Assembly (NCBI GenBank): GCA_024734495.1
Contig: JALMQS010000069.1
Span: forward strand, 1,934,216-1,998,215
Length of the DNA: 64,000 bases
Reading direction: 5' to 3'
DNA from: Forficula auricularia
Lineage: Eukaryota; Arthropoda; Insecta; Dermaptera; Forficulidae
The translations under genes and the position numbers were made by a program. The notes below the pieces were generated by a model. The model had not been told where the DNA came from and searched no databases. It saw only the letters and a program-made list of their open reading frames with translations. The first letter of the stretch is position 1. Each line of letters starts with the position of its first letter. Below, piece by piece: positions 11,501 to 26,500 of the stretch.

Positions 11501-14500
11501 GGTTTTAATACTATCTTATTAAATTTTTTATCAGTGGCTGCCATTTAAAGGGAATGAAAGTCCTTTAGGCAAAATTCAAAAATCGTCACCTTAGAGTGTA
11601 AACCTGCTAAATCCATTTTTTATCATATATGACTAGGGCTCGGATTTCGCTTTATTTGCCTTTTTTTCTATTTATGGCTTAAAATTTAGGCCAATATATC
11701 TATGCGTTTCATTAAATTCTGAATAAGAGGCATTTGTGAGTGCCTATTTCATCTATATAAATGCCTTTTTAGTCCCTATTTTTTTAACTAAAATTGGCAA
11801 TTTCCATTTTTTACGATCTATTAGTATTTTCTAAATTTAAAAGTTTTTTGAATTATTAAGCAGCTAGGCGGCAGCAGGGTCGACTAGGACACCCAAAAAT
11901 CGAGGCTGGACCATATTTAATAGCTTGTTCCGAATTTGAAGCAACAAATAGTTCAACAATTGCTAGACCAATTCCGAAAGTATTACCTAAGTTTCAATTT
12001 CCTTGTCGCCTAAAAATATAATGTACCTATTGTCCTTTATCTTAATGGGAATTTGCATTATACCTACTTGTAAAAGTATCCTTTGGCCTGCAGAAAATAA
12101 TGATGAAAAATTTTTGATACGCTTAATACACAATATTTTACTTTTATTTTCAAGTGCCTCTTTGTTCTTAAAATGGCTTTTTAAGTGCCTATTTTAATTA
12201 TTTTTAGTGCTTAGTTGCCTGCCTATTCTAAAGATTTTTAGTGCCTATAAATCCGAGCCCTATATATGAGATATTAATACCGTTCGAAAGAAAAAGAGAT
12301 GGAGCATCGTCCAAGTAAAACTGGTACTTAAAATTACGATCATAAGTTGTAGAAAAAAAATGTGAAAAATAGTTTCTTTCCGTTATAACAATATTAAATT
12401 TTGTTTGTTTTTTATCTGCCCTGTAAAATTTTCTTGTGAGTTAGCAGGTTTACACGCTAAGGCGACGAAATATTAAATGGATTTTTGATTGTATTATTTT
12501 TTTTAATTATTATATTTAGTTAATTATTTAAAAATGATATTCTATTTCTAGGTGCGGCTGCAGTTGCGAACATTGCAGCCCCGAGAGCCACAGCCTTGGC
12601 GACTCCCATTCGTGCAACATCAACATTACAAGCATCCACTAAGTAAGTATTTTCTATAAAAAAGATAGTATTTTGGCTAATCTCAACTTGAATTAATTAA
12701 ACAATTTTTTGAAATTTTAAGGTGGAATTATTTAAAAAATAACCTTATAACTTAAAAACAAGAAACTTTATTTTTGCAGGTTGGATTTAAAAAAGAAATG
12801 ATTTTATTATCAAGTGAGAAGTGAGATTTGATTTAATATAAATTATTATATATTGGGGTGAATCGGCCTCGTGACGTCAGATGGAAAATAGAGTCACCAT
12901 GATCGTGATTGAATTCCCCTCATCATCATTGAGTACACTGTCCTAAGACTGGTTTGATGCAACCACTCGATTATGTCCCATACCAACTCTTTGACCTCTA
13001 TAAATTCTCGCCTTCTATAATATATCCCCAATTATTTGGTCGATATATTTTAATTTGGGCCTTCCCCTTTTCTTTCCCACCTCCTAAGTAATCCCCCATG
13101 TCTCAGTGAGTGCCCCATCATCTGACCTCTTCTCTTCCACAAGGTTCTTTCTCCGATTCTTTCAAGTACTTATTCATTTGTAATTCTATCCATTCATTTG
13201 ATATTCATCATTCTTCTCTAGTACCACATTTCCCCTATACCATCACTTTTCCCCTTAATCTTTGAATGTCTATATATTTGTTTATTTTGGGGTGAAGCAA
13301 TTTTACGGTAACTGTGGCGCCGCGTTCTGACGATGAATTCTTATAGTACTCACCAAAATAAAACGAAAATGAAATGAAGAATACCATTTTTTGAGATCTC
13401 GCTTAGTTTTCGAGATATTGAGATTAAAAAAATACTGTTTTTTTATAGAAACCACGGAAACCGTAGTATCACGGGTTCCGCGTGTCACCTCTACTGACGA
13501 GGGATTTTTTAGAAAATGAATATTAATTAAAAAATAATTAGTAAATGCCCAAAAAAATTTGAATATGTAAAAGTCGTTGGCGGTTCGGTTAAGATATATT
13601 CAGTTCGGTTCGGTTCGGCTCGTATATCTTCATTTCGATCCTTTCAAATTTTTTTCATCTAAATGAACCGAGATGATGAATAGAACCGAACCTATGAAAA
13701 GTTCTAAAAGAGAAAATTGCCAACGCCCTGGCCCCCACTTGAGACAATTTGAGACATCACAGCCCATAAACTCAATTTCCGTTTAAATTTGTAATTTAAA
13801 ATTTTATTTTTACTTTCCTACTTATTTCGTCTAGTTCTAAAAGAATCCGTCGTCAGATAGCGGCGCCACAGAGAACACCCGTGATATTATGGTTTACGTG
13901 GTTTCTATAAAAAACAATTGAAAAATAAAATTAAAAAAAAAAACAGTATTTTTTTAAGCTCGATATCTCGAAAACTACTCGAAATCTCAAAAAATGGTAT
14001 TCTTTATTTTCGTCTTTGGTGAATACTATAAGAATCCATCGTCAGATCGTGGAGCCACAGTTACCGTAGAATCCCCTGGGCTGGTGCTAATTTTTTACAA
14101 ATTTTTAAATTACAAACTTTCGCATGTTGGGTTCTAGATCTCTTAATCAGAAAAAAAATCTGTCTTTTATAAATTTAAAATCATATAATAAATAAGTTTG
14201 ATTTATTTGTAATCAAATCATTTTTTTATTTTATTTTAAACGTGCACGTTTGAAATATTTAGTTATATATAGGGGAGAAAGAAAGAGGCAGGGTGGGGGA
14301 ATTCTAGTGACAACGAACATAGTTCTACTGTTTCCCATTTGACGTCACGAGGGCTATTTTCCGAGTTAACCATATATTCTTATTAAATGAGGCTTTTTCA
14401 CTATTCAAGGTAATTTAGCTACGAAGGCGAGGGGAAGGATGTATAAAGAATCAATTCTTGAAAAACATCCATTTCCATGACGGGCTCGGATTCTCATCTC

Positions 14501-17500
14501 AATTTCTACCGTCGGAATGGAAACGAAAATTGTTTTCTGAGTCCCTTTGGAGAATAATTATAATAGTTAATATATTTCAATTATTAAATGAAAAAAAATT
14601 TTATTGTTTACCCAAAACTTGGCTTAACTTGCATGCCATTTTTAAAAAACATAAAATTTTCAAGTAATTTTGTGAAAATACAGCAAATATTTAATAGTTT
14701 ATGATTATTATATTAAAAAGAAAATTCCACTGTTTTGCATGAGATCTTTTGAAATAATTGCCTAAAATCCCGAAATCAGAGGCGCGCTAGTTAACGGGGA
14801 AGTAAATGTATTATTCTTATGATAGAATAGATTTTGTTCCCTCGCTAACTATCTGTCTATAATGTCAGGAGGGGTGATTTCGCTTGATCTTACATGTAAT
14901 TATTAATTCTATAAATCTCGAAAAGATATCACGCCTATCGTAATTAGAGGTCATCCACAAATTACGTAACAAGTTAAAGGGGGGGCAGTCATAAGCTTCG
15001 TGACGTCACGTATATAAATCTAAAGTATGAAAACTCCAACTTTAAAGAAAAACTTTAAAATGTCCATGGACACAAGATGATTACATTTTGTATCGTTCAT
15101 TTGATTTGTTATGTTTTGTAAAATTTCTAAATTCCTTGATTTATTATTAATTTTATGAAAAAAGATTTTAAATACAAATGTATAAGTAATTTTGGAAGGC
15201 TTTTTTAATTTAATAATTTCTAAATTTAAAATTGCAAAATATGTGACGACACCCCAGGGGAGGGGTGGTCACACAAATGTGACCAACAGTGACAAGGACG
15301 GGGGGTCCAAAAATCGTGAAATTCATGTGACGTAATTTATAGATACCCCTTATCACCAATAGAATAAACAAAGAATAACACTTGAAAAAGAAAACACCGA
15401 ATATGAGGTGTATTAGGGATGATTTTACTATAAGCCAGAAAAGCTGATTTCACCATTGAACTCTAGTGCCAAACTACTACCTCGACATTTGGAACCCGAG
15501 GGGATTAAATCACCTCTTTTGGCATATAATAAAAACAATCCCTAACACCTCGGATTCAGTAGGTGACAATCTCTGATGTATTTTTTTAGAAATTCTAACT
15601 CTGTTACTAACGGCAAACTGATAGCTGTTTGCCATTTGACCTTATTAATTCTATATATCTTGGATAGATGTCACCTCTATCATTATATTTTTTTCCAATA
15701 CTATTGAAATGTAATCGAGTTGCCTCGTTTTTTGGGATTGGCGGCTAAAATCAATCAATGAGCACATTATTACCATATATTTTCATTAGAATATTGTTTC
15801 TAATCAAAATATATATTTTACCTGTATGTTCAGATAGAGAATCAAGTGATCGCGAAATTTTTTAATGATGAAGATCAATAATTTGAGTGAAAAAATTTTA
15901 CCTCTGCAATATGTCAGATGTGATTCCACCTCAGTGGGCAATTGCCCGGATTATATTTTTTTGGCATCCACATCCAATTCCCGAAGGGGTGAAACAACTC
16001 TTCTGACATAATAAAAATAATCCATAACATCTAGTAGCTGATTATCTCTCTTGATTTTCTCTAGTAATCAATGGACGTGTTTAGCGAATTCATCATTTCA
16101 GATTCTATCTAAGAGCTGCTTAATTTACTAAACGAGGACAGTTTTTGCTTGACGGCAGAAAAATTCTATGATGCTTCAATACTAACTTCACTTATTTAGC
16201 TTATAGAATATTTTATATTAATCATAACCAAATAAACAAACTTTCTATGTAATCTCAGATAATCATCTATAGCTACTTTTTATTTTTGCCCTCATCGGTC
16301 GAGTTTGCTAAACACGTCCATGGTTTCGTATTATATTATATATATTTAATGTAAAAAAAATTATATATATTGAGTTTATTTAAATTACGTGTATACCATA
16401 TATACTATATATACCATTATCAACTCTTTAAAATAATATTTATTAATAAATTATATTTTACAGCTTTATTTCTGCCGGTCTGCGTGCTATTGGACCACGT
16501 TCTACCGTCGCCGCTCCAACAGCCGGTGTTTTAACCTCCACTATACCAGGCTCTTGGGCTCAATCAACTTCTCGGGCAGGACAAGTAACAGGTATAATTG
16601 CAAATTTAATATACAAGGTGGGGCGCATAAAGATCTACTACATTTTGAAGAAGTATAAAAAATGAAAAAATTTAACTGGAGAAAAAACTGAATATATTTT
16701 TGAAAAGAACATAAAATACATTTTTTTAAATGTTTTAAACATTATATCAGACATAAAAAGGGAGGTGGGTCAAAAATGAAAATAGCCCTTTCGACCAAAC
16801 TCAGCCAAATTTTGTATACATATTCTGTAGGCCCCAAAAAGGCTAGAAATCCAAAAACTAACCACCCAAAATGGGGGGGGGGGTCAAAAATGAAAATGCT
16901 AGCCCTTTTGACCAAACTCACCCCAATTTTCTGTGGACCCCCAGAAGGCTAGAAAATGCAAAAACTAAACAAATTTTGTATACAAGTTTGGTCGAAAGTG
17001 CTAGACCTCCCCTTCCCCATTTTGGGTGGTTAGTTTTTCCATTTCTAGCCTTCTGGGGGTCCATAGAATATGTATACAAAATTTGGATGACTGGTCGAAA
17101 GGGCTAGAATTTTCATTTTTGACCACTCCCCCTTTTTCGTCTGATAAAATGTTTAAAACACATTTAAAAAACAACTTATTTTATGTTATTTTTCAAAAAT
17201 ATATTCAGTTTTTCTCTAGTTAAATTTTTACTTTATCCAATGCAAAGCATGGGTAAAGTATTGCAATCGCTCTCGGGGCAAGCGTGGCTTCAAAGGGTCC
17301 TCAGGTAAAGACTACGGAACCCATGGACTCAATTAAAGTCACAAATTGTAGTATTCATATAGGTTGAATTTTAACACGTGACGGTTTTGTCAAAAATTAC
17401 ATGGGGTCTCGTCGAGAGGCCAAAAAGGGCGATTTTTTCATTTAGTGCGTGCGTATGGATGTATGTTATCGTTTTTTTGGCCCACGATTTTTTCCACACC

Positions 17501-20500
17501 GTTGCACCGATTGAAATGAAATTGAAAACCTACCATTAGTTTAACAAAATGAAGCGCTGATTAGTTTTTGGTACATATCGGCCCACAAACATTAGTACTT
17601 TATTTCAGTACTTTTTTAGTTTTTTCTAAATATCTTGAAAATGACTTAACCAATTTTGATGAAATTTAATATCCTAATTAAGTACCTTGGGGACCACAAA
17701 AAAGGTTAAATAAAGTTTTTAGTAAAATTATATTTTAAAGTACTTTACTCTAGAGTAAGATGGTACTTTTTTAATTTTTTAAATTCTTTAAAATTTATTC
17801 ATTTGAAAGTTTTAATATAGCTCATTTAGCCTTGCTTAAGTAAGAATGGTTAGGCTTCTCTCTGTGAAATGCTAAAAATTTGGGAGGAATTTTTATGAGT
17901 AACCATAGCAACTGCGTTGTTTTCTAATCCGTTACCTTTGCAGAAGACATAGAGGAATCGACTTTAAACCAAAAATAGCGATTGATTCTCATCTAGTACT
18001 TGAGGAATAATCATTCTATATTGGATTTTTGACGTTTCGGTTTTTATTAGTAACCATTGCTGAAGACATAGAGAAATCGACTTTAAACCAAAAATAGCGA
18101 TTGATTCTCATCTAGTACTTGAGGAATAATCATTCTATATTGGATTTTTGACGTTTCGGTTTTTATTAGTAACCATTGCTGAAGACATGCAGGAATCGAC
18201 TTAAAATAAAAAATAGCGATTGATTCTCATCTAATACTTGAGAAATATCCATTCTATATTGGATTTTTGACGTTTCGGTTTTTATTAGTAACCATTCCTG
18301 AAGACATGGAGGAATCGACTTTAAACCAAAAATAGCGATTGATTCTCATCTAGTACTTGAGGAATAATCATTCTATATTGGATTTTTGACGTTTCGGTTT
18401 TTATTGGTAACCATTGCTGAGGACATAGAGGAATCGACTTAAAATCAAAAATAGCGATTGATTCTCATCTAATACTTGAGGAATAACAATTCTACATTAG
18501 GTTTTTGACGTTTCGATTATTATTGGTAGCCATTGCTGAGGACATGGAGGAATCGACTTAAAATCAAAAATAACGATCGATTCTTATCTAATACTAGAGG
18601 AATAACCTTATTGAATTCCATTTTTGATGTTTTGACTATTAATGGAAACCTCTACTGAAAATGTAGAAGAATCGACTTAAAATCAAAAAGACTAAATTCT
18701 TTTTGGTAAACAACTCAAGCTTGAGTTGTTTACCAAAAAAGAATTTAGTCTTTTTGATTTTAAGTCGATTCTTCTATATTTTCAGTAGAGGTTTCCATTA
18801 ATAGTCAAAACATCAAAAATGGAATTCAATAAGGTTATTCCTCTAGTATTAGATAAGAATCGATCGTTATTTTTGATTTTAAGTCGTTTCCTCCATGTCT
18901 TCAGCAATGGTTACCAATAATAATCGAAACGTCAAAAACCTAATGTAGAATTGTTATTCCTCAAGTATTAGATGAGAATCGATGGCTATTTTTGATTTTA
19001 AGTCGATTCCTCTATGTCTTCAGCAATGGTTACCAATAAAAACCGAAACGTCAAAAATCCAATGTAGAATGGTTATTCCTCGACTCTTAAATGAGAATTA
19101 TTTTTGAATTAATGTCAATATGAACTACAAATTGCAAGTGATATCTGATTAATAATAAAGGAACAAACATATTAAAATTTCAAATGAATTTGGATAAAGT
19201 TTAGCAACGATCCGTTGCAGTTTATTTCATTTTATTATACCTCTTCAAAATGTGGTAGATCTTTATGCCCCACCCTGTATAACTCATTAAACTACTATTA
19301 CGTTTTATTTATTTTATTCCATATAATACTAAGCAATAAAAGTTTTGTACTAAACAGAGTAACATTGATTTCATTTTTACAATTAAATTAATTTGAGGTA
19401 TATATCCAATGGGATGAATTTTGGAAAATGTTTTATTTTTCGAAATTCATGACACTGACTAAATTTATTCTTAGATATGTCTACATTTTAAATGAAATTA
19501 AAAAAAAAAATTATTAAATTTTAATATACGAGATGTTAGGAGGGCGGGTTTATGTAAAGCCATTGATCTGACCACATCACTCTATTTTTTCTTTTATAAT
19601 TTTAGTAACCGGAAGACCTTTAACACTTCAACCTGCAACAAAATCTGCCCAAATCTTACAGCCATTAGGCTCCACTAAATCAATTACTCTCAATCAAGGA
19701 CAAGCCCAGGTAAACCATTATTATTTATATAAATTATATTGTTTTCTTTTGATGTTTTTAATAAATATTTTAATATAGTTACAGAACTTGCCTAAAGCGA
19801 CAGCAGTAACTACTGTTCGCCCTGTAAATGCTCCATTAGTTCGTCCTTTGTCTACACCTTCGGCTTCTGTTGGATCGTAAGTTCCCATTAAAAATTATAA
19901 TTCTCTTTGTTATGCTCGAGAGCATTGAATTAATTCGAAAAAAAAAATATTTCTTATTTGGAAAAGTGGAAAAAAAATTTCACTCATTTTAGGTTAAAAA
20001 TAAAATGAGAGAGTCTTCTGTTTTTAAATAAAATAATTTTTAATTATTTCTAGAGACTATAGTTTCGAAGGCATTGCCTTCATCATCAGTCTATCACAAA
20101 TATTTCAGTATTTAGTTACAAATTAAGATTTATGCATTGCAAAATTTGTAACTAAATACTGAAATATTTGTGATAGACTGATGATGAAGGCAATGCCTTC
20201 GAAACTATAGTCTCTAGAAATAATTAAAAATTATTTTATTTAAAAACAGAAGACTCTCATTTTATTTTTAACCTAAAATAAAAACAATTCTGTTACCATC
20301 GACAGTGAAATCTTTTATTCAACTAATTTTCACTCATTATTTTGTTCTATGTGTGTCTAGATTTCGAAACCAACGGTAATTTAAAAATGGAATGACGTTG
20401 AAATTTGTCACATGTTTCTATTAGTAAACTCTCTGACAAGACTAAACTGTTCACCAAATAACCAAAATTTGTAAAAAGAGTACCGAGTCCTTCAATTTCT

Positions 20501-23500
20501 CTATTGCCATTTTCCAAAAATTTATGACGTTAATTATTACTTAGAAAGTAAACCAGAGATTACCGAAACTATAAATGAGAATTGAATACTATAAATTATA
20601 ATTTCATAGGAGTTTTTTAATGAGTTATAGTGTTGTTTCACAAAGAGAAAATAAAAAATTAAAAATTTCTTTAATTATATTTTGGAGATTTTTTATTTTT
20701 TCCTTATACATATTTCGGGTTACGAGCCCATCACCCGAAATATGTATAGAGAAAATAAAAAATCTCCAAAATATAATTAAAGAAATTTTTAATTTTTATT
20801 TCCTCTTTGTGAAAACACCACTATAACCCGTTAAAAAACTCCTGTGTTTAATATGTTTCACTACGAGGGGTGAACCGCGATTGGAATTAGGTGTACACCC
20901 TCTTTGGAATTGATTAGATAATCTATTTGTCTTCTACTTGGAAGTGGAAGTAGGTGTACACGAATTTAGGGTCGCGGTTCACCCCTCGTTTCACTATAAA
21001 CCAACACCGCTTTCCCTAAATGTTAAATTATAATTTATTTAAATATTGTGATATTTCATCTCTTTAAATATTAACAAATAAGAAATATCAAAAATAATTG
21101 ACATCTTTGATTAATAATGAAATTTGTATTTACAGGCTTGTTGCAAAAACTACAGTGCCTGTATGTAATGTAAATATTGGAGTTTCTAACGTAGCGTCTT
21201 CAGCGCCCACATTAAATGCAATGCAAGCCACTCAACTTACTCGATTAACCGTGACATCAGGAACTCCGATAGTATCCTTGCAACAAGTGGGTTTACCAAT
21301 AAAGGCTGCTACAAGTGGCTCTAGTTTACCTGGGACTCCCGCGGCGGCTGCAGCAGCTGGCCTTAAAGCAGTCCCCATTAAAAGCTTACCTATTAAAGCT
21401 ATTTCTCAATTACCAACCTCCACTGCTAGAGCTATCCAACATGCAATTGGGCCAAAGGTATACATTTATTTTATTAGACATTTTTATTTCTAAAATTAAG
21501 ACTGTAATTTATTAGTGAACTGATACATCTTTAGCCGTTTTGAGAGGAAATTCTCAAAATCGTGACGAAATCGGAACTACACGAAAAACTGATATTATTT
21601 CATCATCATTGAGTATACAGTCCTAAGACTGGTTTGATGCAACAATCCGTCTCCACTCGACTCTGTCCCCCGCCAGCTGTTTGACCTCTCTAAATGTCTG
21701 GCATCCCATATCCCCAATTATTTGGTTCAAATATTCTAATCTGGGTCTTCCCCTTCCCCTTTTCTTTCCCCCCCCCCCCCTCCAAGATATCCCTAAGCAG
21801 TCCCCCATGTCTCAGTGTGTGCCCCATCATCTATATTATTTACACGACTTGTTTTATTTAATTATTCAACCACCTATAAAAAATAGACAAATATATGAAG
21901 CTATGAGTGCAATAGTGGACTAACCCACAAAATTATAATTTTGGTTTATCTGCGGAAAATACACTCACCGGCAAAAAAAAACGCAACACCTAATTTTTTT
22001 TTATTTTGTATATTTTAATTTTATAATATTTATCTTTGAACAAATAAAATTCATTAATATAATTTCTAAGACAATTTTAAATATAAAAATTTTAATTTAA
22101 GTTTAAAAATGTATCTTAAAGTTTATTTTTTCAAAAAAGTTCTAATATAAGTTTAAATTGTCACACTTAATTATCACAAATAATCACCAAGCGGATCATC
22201 TTTTAATGATTTTTCTCAACTGAAATCACAAAATTTAATTTTCAGGAAAAATTGTATTGATTAATCTAATTTAAGAAAATTTGATATTTTGAAACAATGT
22301 TAGAGATTTGTAATTAAATTATTAATAATATAGATTAAAAGTGTTTAAAGTTATTTAAAATGACTTTAAAAATGATATAAATGTTTTAACTTTGTTAAAA
22401 AATTGATATTATAAAAGTAAAACATTAAAAATTAAAAAAAAATTAGGTGTTGCGTTTTTTTTGCCGGTGAGTGTATTATAATTACTAATATTGTTACCGA
22501 CCAACTCGCAAAGTGGACCAAACCGGCATTTGCAATCAAAAGTTGTTTTGATCCACTTTGCACTTAGTCGTTAACAATATTAGTAATTAATTTCCCGAGA
22601 TAAACCAAAATTTTAATTTTGTGGGTTAGTCCACTATTGCACTCATAGCTTCAAATATGAGTGGAATTTTAAACTCGTCTAAGTACCTTATATTTGAAAT
22701 TTCTAATTGTAATGATTTTGTGGTTGTAATCATGTACAATCCCAATTACTGTACAAAACAGTAATATGTGGTAAGATATAAATATGAGTTTATTATAAGC
22801 GATACAACCAATTAATTCCCTCACACTGTTGCATTTTATTTTTTAAATAAAAAAATAATCAAATATTGAGTTAATATTTAATTTCAAATATTCTATTCTC
22901 TACCCTATTTGAGGTAATTTAAATTTAATACATTACTGTAAAGTAATTTAAGCGATTTGCTCTCACTAGCATACAAGTCTTATTAAGGATTTATTATCAT
23001 ATCACTAATAAATTTAATACAGGGTGGGTCATATAGATCTACCACATTTTGAAGAGATATAAAAAATGAAAAAATTTAACTAGAAAAAACAATATATTTT
23101 TGAAAAGAAAAGAAAATATTTTTTTTTTATGTGTTTTAAACATTATCAGACAAAAAAAGGGGGGGAGGGGGTTCAAAAATGAAAATTCTAGCCCTTTCGA
23201 CCAAACTCAACCAAATTTTGTATACATATTCTGTGGACCCCCAGAAGGCTAGAAATGCAAAAAACTAACCACCCAAAAAGGGGGGGTCAAAAATGAAAAT
23301 TCTAGCCCTTTTGACCAAACTCAACCAAATTTTGTATACATATTCTGTGGACCCTCAGAAGGCTAGAAATGCAAAAACTAACCAAATTTTGTATACATAG
23401 TTTGGTCGAAATGGCTAGAATTCTCATTTTTGACCCACCCTTTTTTTCGTCTGATATAATGTTAAAACACACTTAAAAAATTTTATGTTCTTTTCAAAAA

Positions 23501-26500
23501 TATTTTGAGTTTTTTCTAGTTAAAAATTTTCCATTTTTTATACCTCTTCAAAATGTGGTAGATCTTTATGCCCCACTCTGTATATATTATATAAAATTTA
23601 CATTATTCAATTTGACGTTTTACATATTATTATATTTTAATTTACATTTCATCTAGCAGCTAAAGAGTTTCACTTTTGCTACCTGTACTATATTCCAGCT
23701 TGTTTTACACAAACTCTTTATTTTTTTTAAATATATTTTTGTTTTTTAGGTGATTGCTCAACCTTCCCATGGTCCGATTCAACTTACCCAAATTCCTGTA
23801 AATAAACTAGCTGGACAAATGCTTCTCAGTTCTGCACCTCGAGGAACTGGTAAGTAATATGATTTTAATTATATAATTTTACCGTCTCGCACCAAAAAAG
23901 GTAGATAATAAATAAATAATGATCTTTATTATCCAATATAAAAAAAAAAATACAACATGTTTTACAATTATAAAAAAACTTCGACCTCGAGGCCCGAAAG
24001 CCTCACCATCGAATGTCCATTATTTTTATTTTATTATATATTATTCTCACTCCTTATTATGGTAAGGGAAAAAATTGATAAAAAACCCCATATACTTTAT
24101 TTTTAACATAAAAAGAAAACACAAAAAACAAAACAAAATGAATGATGATGAAATGAAGATCAAAAAAGGTAGAAAAAAATTAAACTTAAATGGGAAGCAA
24201 CTTGCGTTGTCTGTCTCAACTAGGCATGTAATTAGAGTTTTATGATCTGCAGATCGTCCAATTATCTAAGAGGAAATAATAATAATGAGCATATCTCCAA
24301 ACATAAATAAGCCGAATGGAAAAGAAACATTTTTCTCAAAAGAAATTTCTATTTTTTCTAATTTGTTTGTGAATATAATAATAGTATTATAATTTATAAA
24401 TTCTTCTGACATATAACATTTTTGCAGTTCCACTTACCTCGACCTCTGTTTCGGCTTCTGTTAATAAAGCTCCTGTAAACTTTCCATCAAGCACCGCTGA
24501 ACAACAAGCATCCCCTGTTTCTACAAGTCTATATATCCAATCGAGGGCTTCACCAGGTACAATTCTATTTTATTTTCAATATACCTTTAATACATTCATA
24601 TTCCCCATGTCTTAACAATTGCCCTATCAACGGAGCTCTTCTCTTCGTCAATGTTCTTTTTTCTCTTATCAAGATTATTATATTACTATAAATAATTTAA
24701 ATCTTTGCGATAAAATACATAGTACTGGAAGTTGTTCAAGGAGAGGCAGTGATAAATTACAAGTTATTTAAATACAAAATACCAATTTTTACAATTATAA
24801 GTGGTAACTTTTTACTATTGTAGTAAAAGACTATGGTTTTAAATTTTATTCCACTTTAAAATGTCGGTAGTAGAGCTCAAAAGTACCTATATATTTGAAG
24901 AGCCAAGCAATGTTAAGTTACATTTTTAAAAAATTGAAATTTGTCACTGGAATATATAACATGGTGCCCTGGCGGGCGGCGTCTCGATCCAAAAATGTTA
25001 TTCTTCTTAAAACCACACTCCAAATGTATACCTGTAAACTCCCGAAAATACATAGTCTCTTAAAAGTTTCGCCTCCTACAGAAATGAGGCTCTAGATATG
25101 AATCTGGAAGTATTTTTTTTTCTATAATCTACAGCATTGTGATATTTTTTGTGTGGAAATAGATTTATTTAAATAAGTGGGATCCTGTGAAGAGGAGAAT
25201 TATATTATATCAATTTTTTTAAAATTTAGGATCGATAATCGATATAAGGCTCCAAATATTTAAAAGAGATCCGGTGTTGTTTGTATGACAGGCTGCTCTC
25301 TCCAGTATTGCAATGAGAAACTCATATGGGCATGCGTGTCTTAAGTCGTTTAATTTTGTAAAAATCAAAAAATAAGAACAACAAAATTTAGATTTTTAAA
25401 AAAATTATAAAAAAGTGGCAAATTATTAAAAAATAAACAAATAATATATAAATCAAATAAGATGTGATTGATTTCTTTTTCTGTGCGCAAAGAAAAGCGA
25501 ATTGAATATTTAATTTTTGAGTAATGAAGGGGGGGGGGTAATAATTATCAATATATTTAATGTTTCTTAATTTAAAATCAATTGGAGTCTTTCATTTCGA
25601 AATTTGAGTCCAAATTACGATTATATTTCAAATTTGCCGCAAATATACCGATGGCGCCTCTCTCGGCAGCATTACGTCAGCGTTGCGGCAAATTAATCTA
25701 GACAAATATATATAGTATATTATAGATCCTCTGTTTAAATGTTCTTTGGTTTTGAAAACCCTTCAACAGAGAATTTATTGATAAATACCCAACTATTATT
25801 TATTTTTAAATTAAAACTTCATCCACTAAGCTCTTCAATAATAATAAGCTAGCCCTGTGGTTCTTAACCGGTGCTCCGTGAGCATTTTGCAAGTTGCTCC
25901 GCGAAATTATGAAAGATATTTCTTGATTGTTAGCCAAAAATGGAATTAATATTTTTAAAGATATTTTAAAATATTTTTTTTGTTTGAACTATGCATAGTT
26001 ATAGAAATTCATACATAGTATTATTTACTAAAAGAAATTTCAAATAATGCTTAATCGGCAATATTGCTTAGCAATTCTTCTCTAAATGCTTTACTTTCAA
26101 CGTCAAGCAATTACTTGTTAAATACTAGAAAAAATAATGATGGCTCTCAAACGTATTGTTATACACAGAAAAATATTTATTTTTTTAATAATTTGAGTAA
26201 TTTATAGTTTCAAAAAAAATTTGACGGTTTTTTGACCTTCCGCGGTCTGAACCTTGTCCGCGGTTCGCCAGTTGCCGACCGTTGGTTTATAACATAAGAA
26301 ATACATTCTTTAATTCAGATCTTACATAAATATCAGGTATCCTGTTTTTATTTGTATTTTGGCTAATTAATTTAAGTGCTCCGCAAATTTTTCATTTAAT
26401 CAAAAGCGCTCCCTGACTTTGAAAAGGTTAAGAAGCACTGAGCTCGCCGATGATTATGTATAAACGAGTTCTGATGAACCTATTAGAAGCAATTTTCTTA

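Larger units (their letters stand above)
16613..19280. mobile_element. TIR element flanked by TA, split by a long repeat array
   Basis: The left end CAAGGTGGGGCGCATAAAG is mirrored by CTTTATGCCCCACCCTG at 19261-19278. TIRs extend over about 60 bp including CTACCACATTTTGAAGAGGT. Flanking TA at both sides suggests Tc1/mariner-type targeting. The left part carries the TCTAGCC minisatellite. The right half has been replaced by the 17230-19100 insertion. Confidence 0.6.
19985..20335. mobile_element. Head-to-head pair of hammerhead-bearing elements, subfamily B
   Basis: A near-perfect palindrome: left arm 19990-20128, right arm 20145-20280, centre about 20137. Both arms carry the full ribozyme-like core, so either transcription direction yields one. 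The right end continues into CTGTTACCATCGACAGTGAA, a terminus also present near 29860 and 44640. Confidence 0.8.

Noticed and set aside
17940..19090. Regular repeats that might suggest a CRISPR array
   Set aside because: The 119-bp units are contiguous with no unique spacers, the array inverts mid-way, and the window is eukaryotic.
20178..20212. Treating the hammerhead motif as a simple transcription terminator or random hairpin
   Set aside because: The fixed order of CTGATGA, hairpin, GAA and self-complementary octamer, with paired flanks, recurs in unrelated sequence contexts; a plain hairpin would not need the conserved single-stranded parts.
20711..20750. TTTCGGGTTACGAGCCCATC as an intact subfamily A ribozyme
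   Set aside because: The CTGATGA core is replaced by sequence of the opposite arm, so only stem II and the GAA remain.
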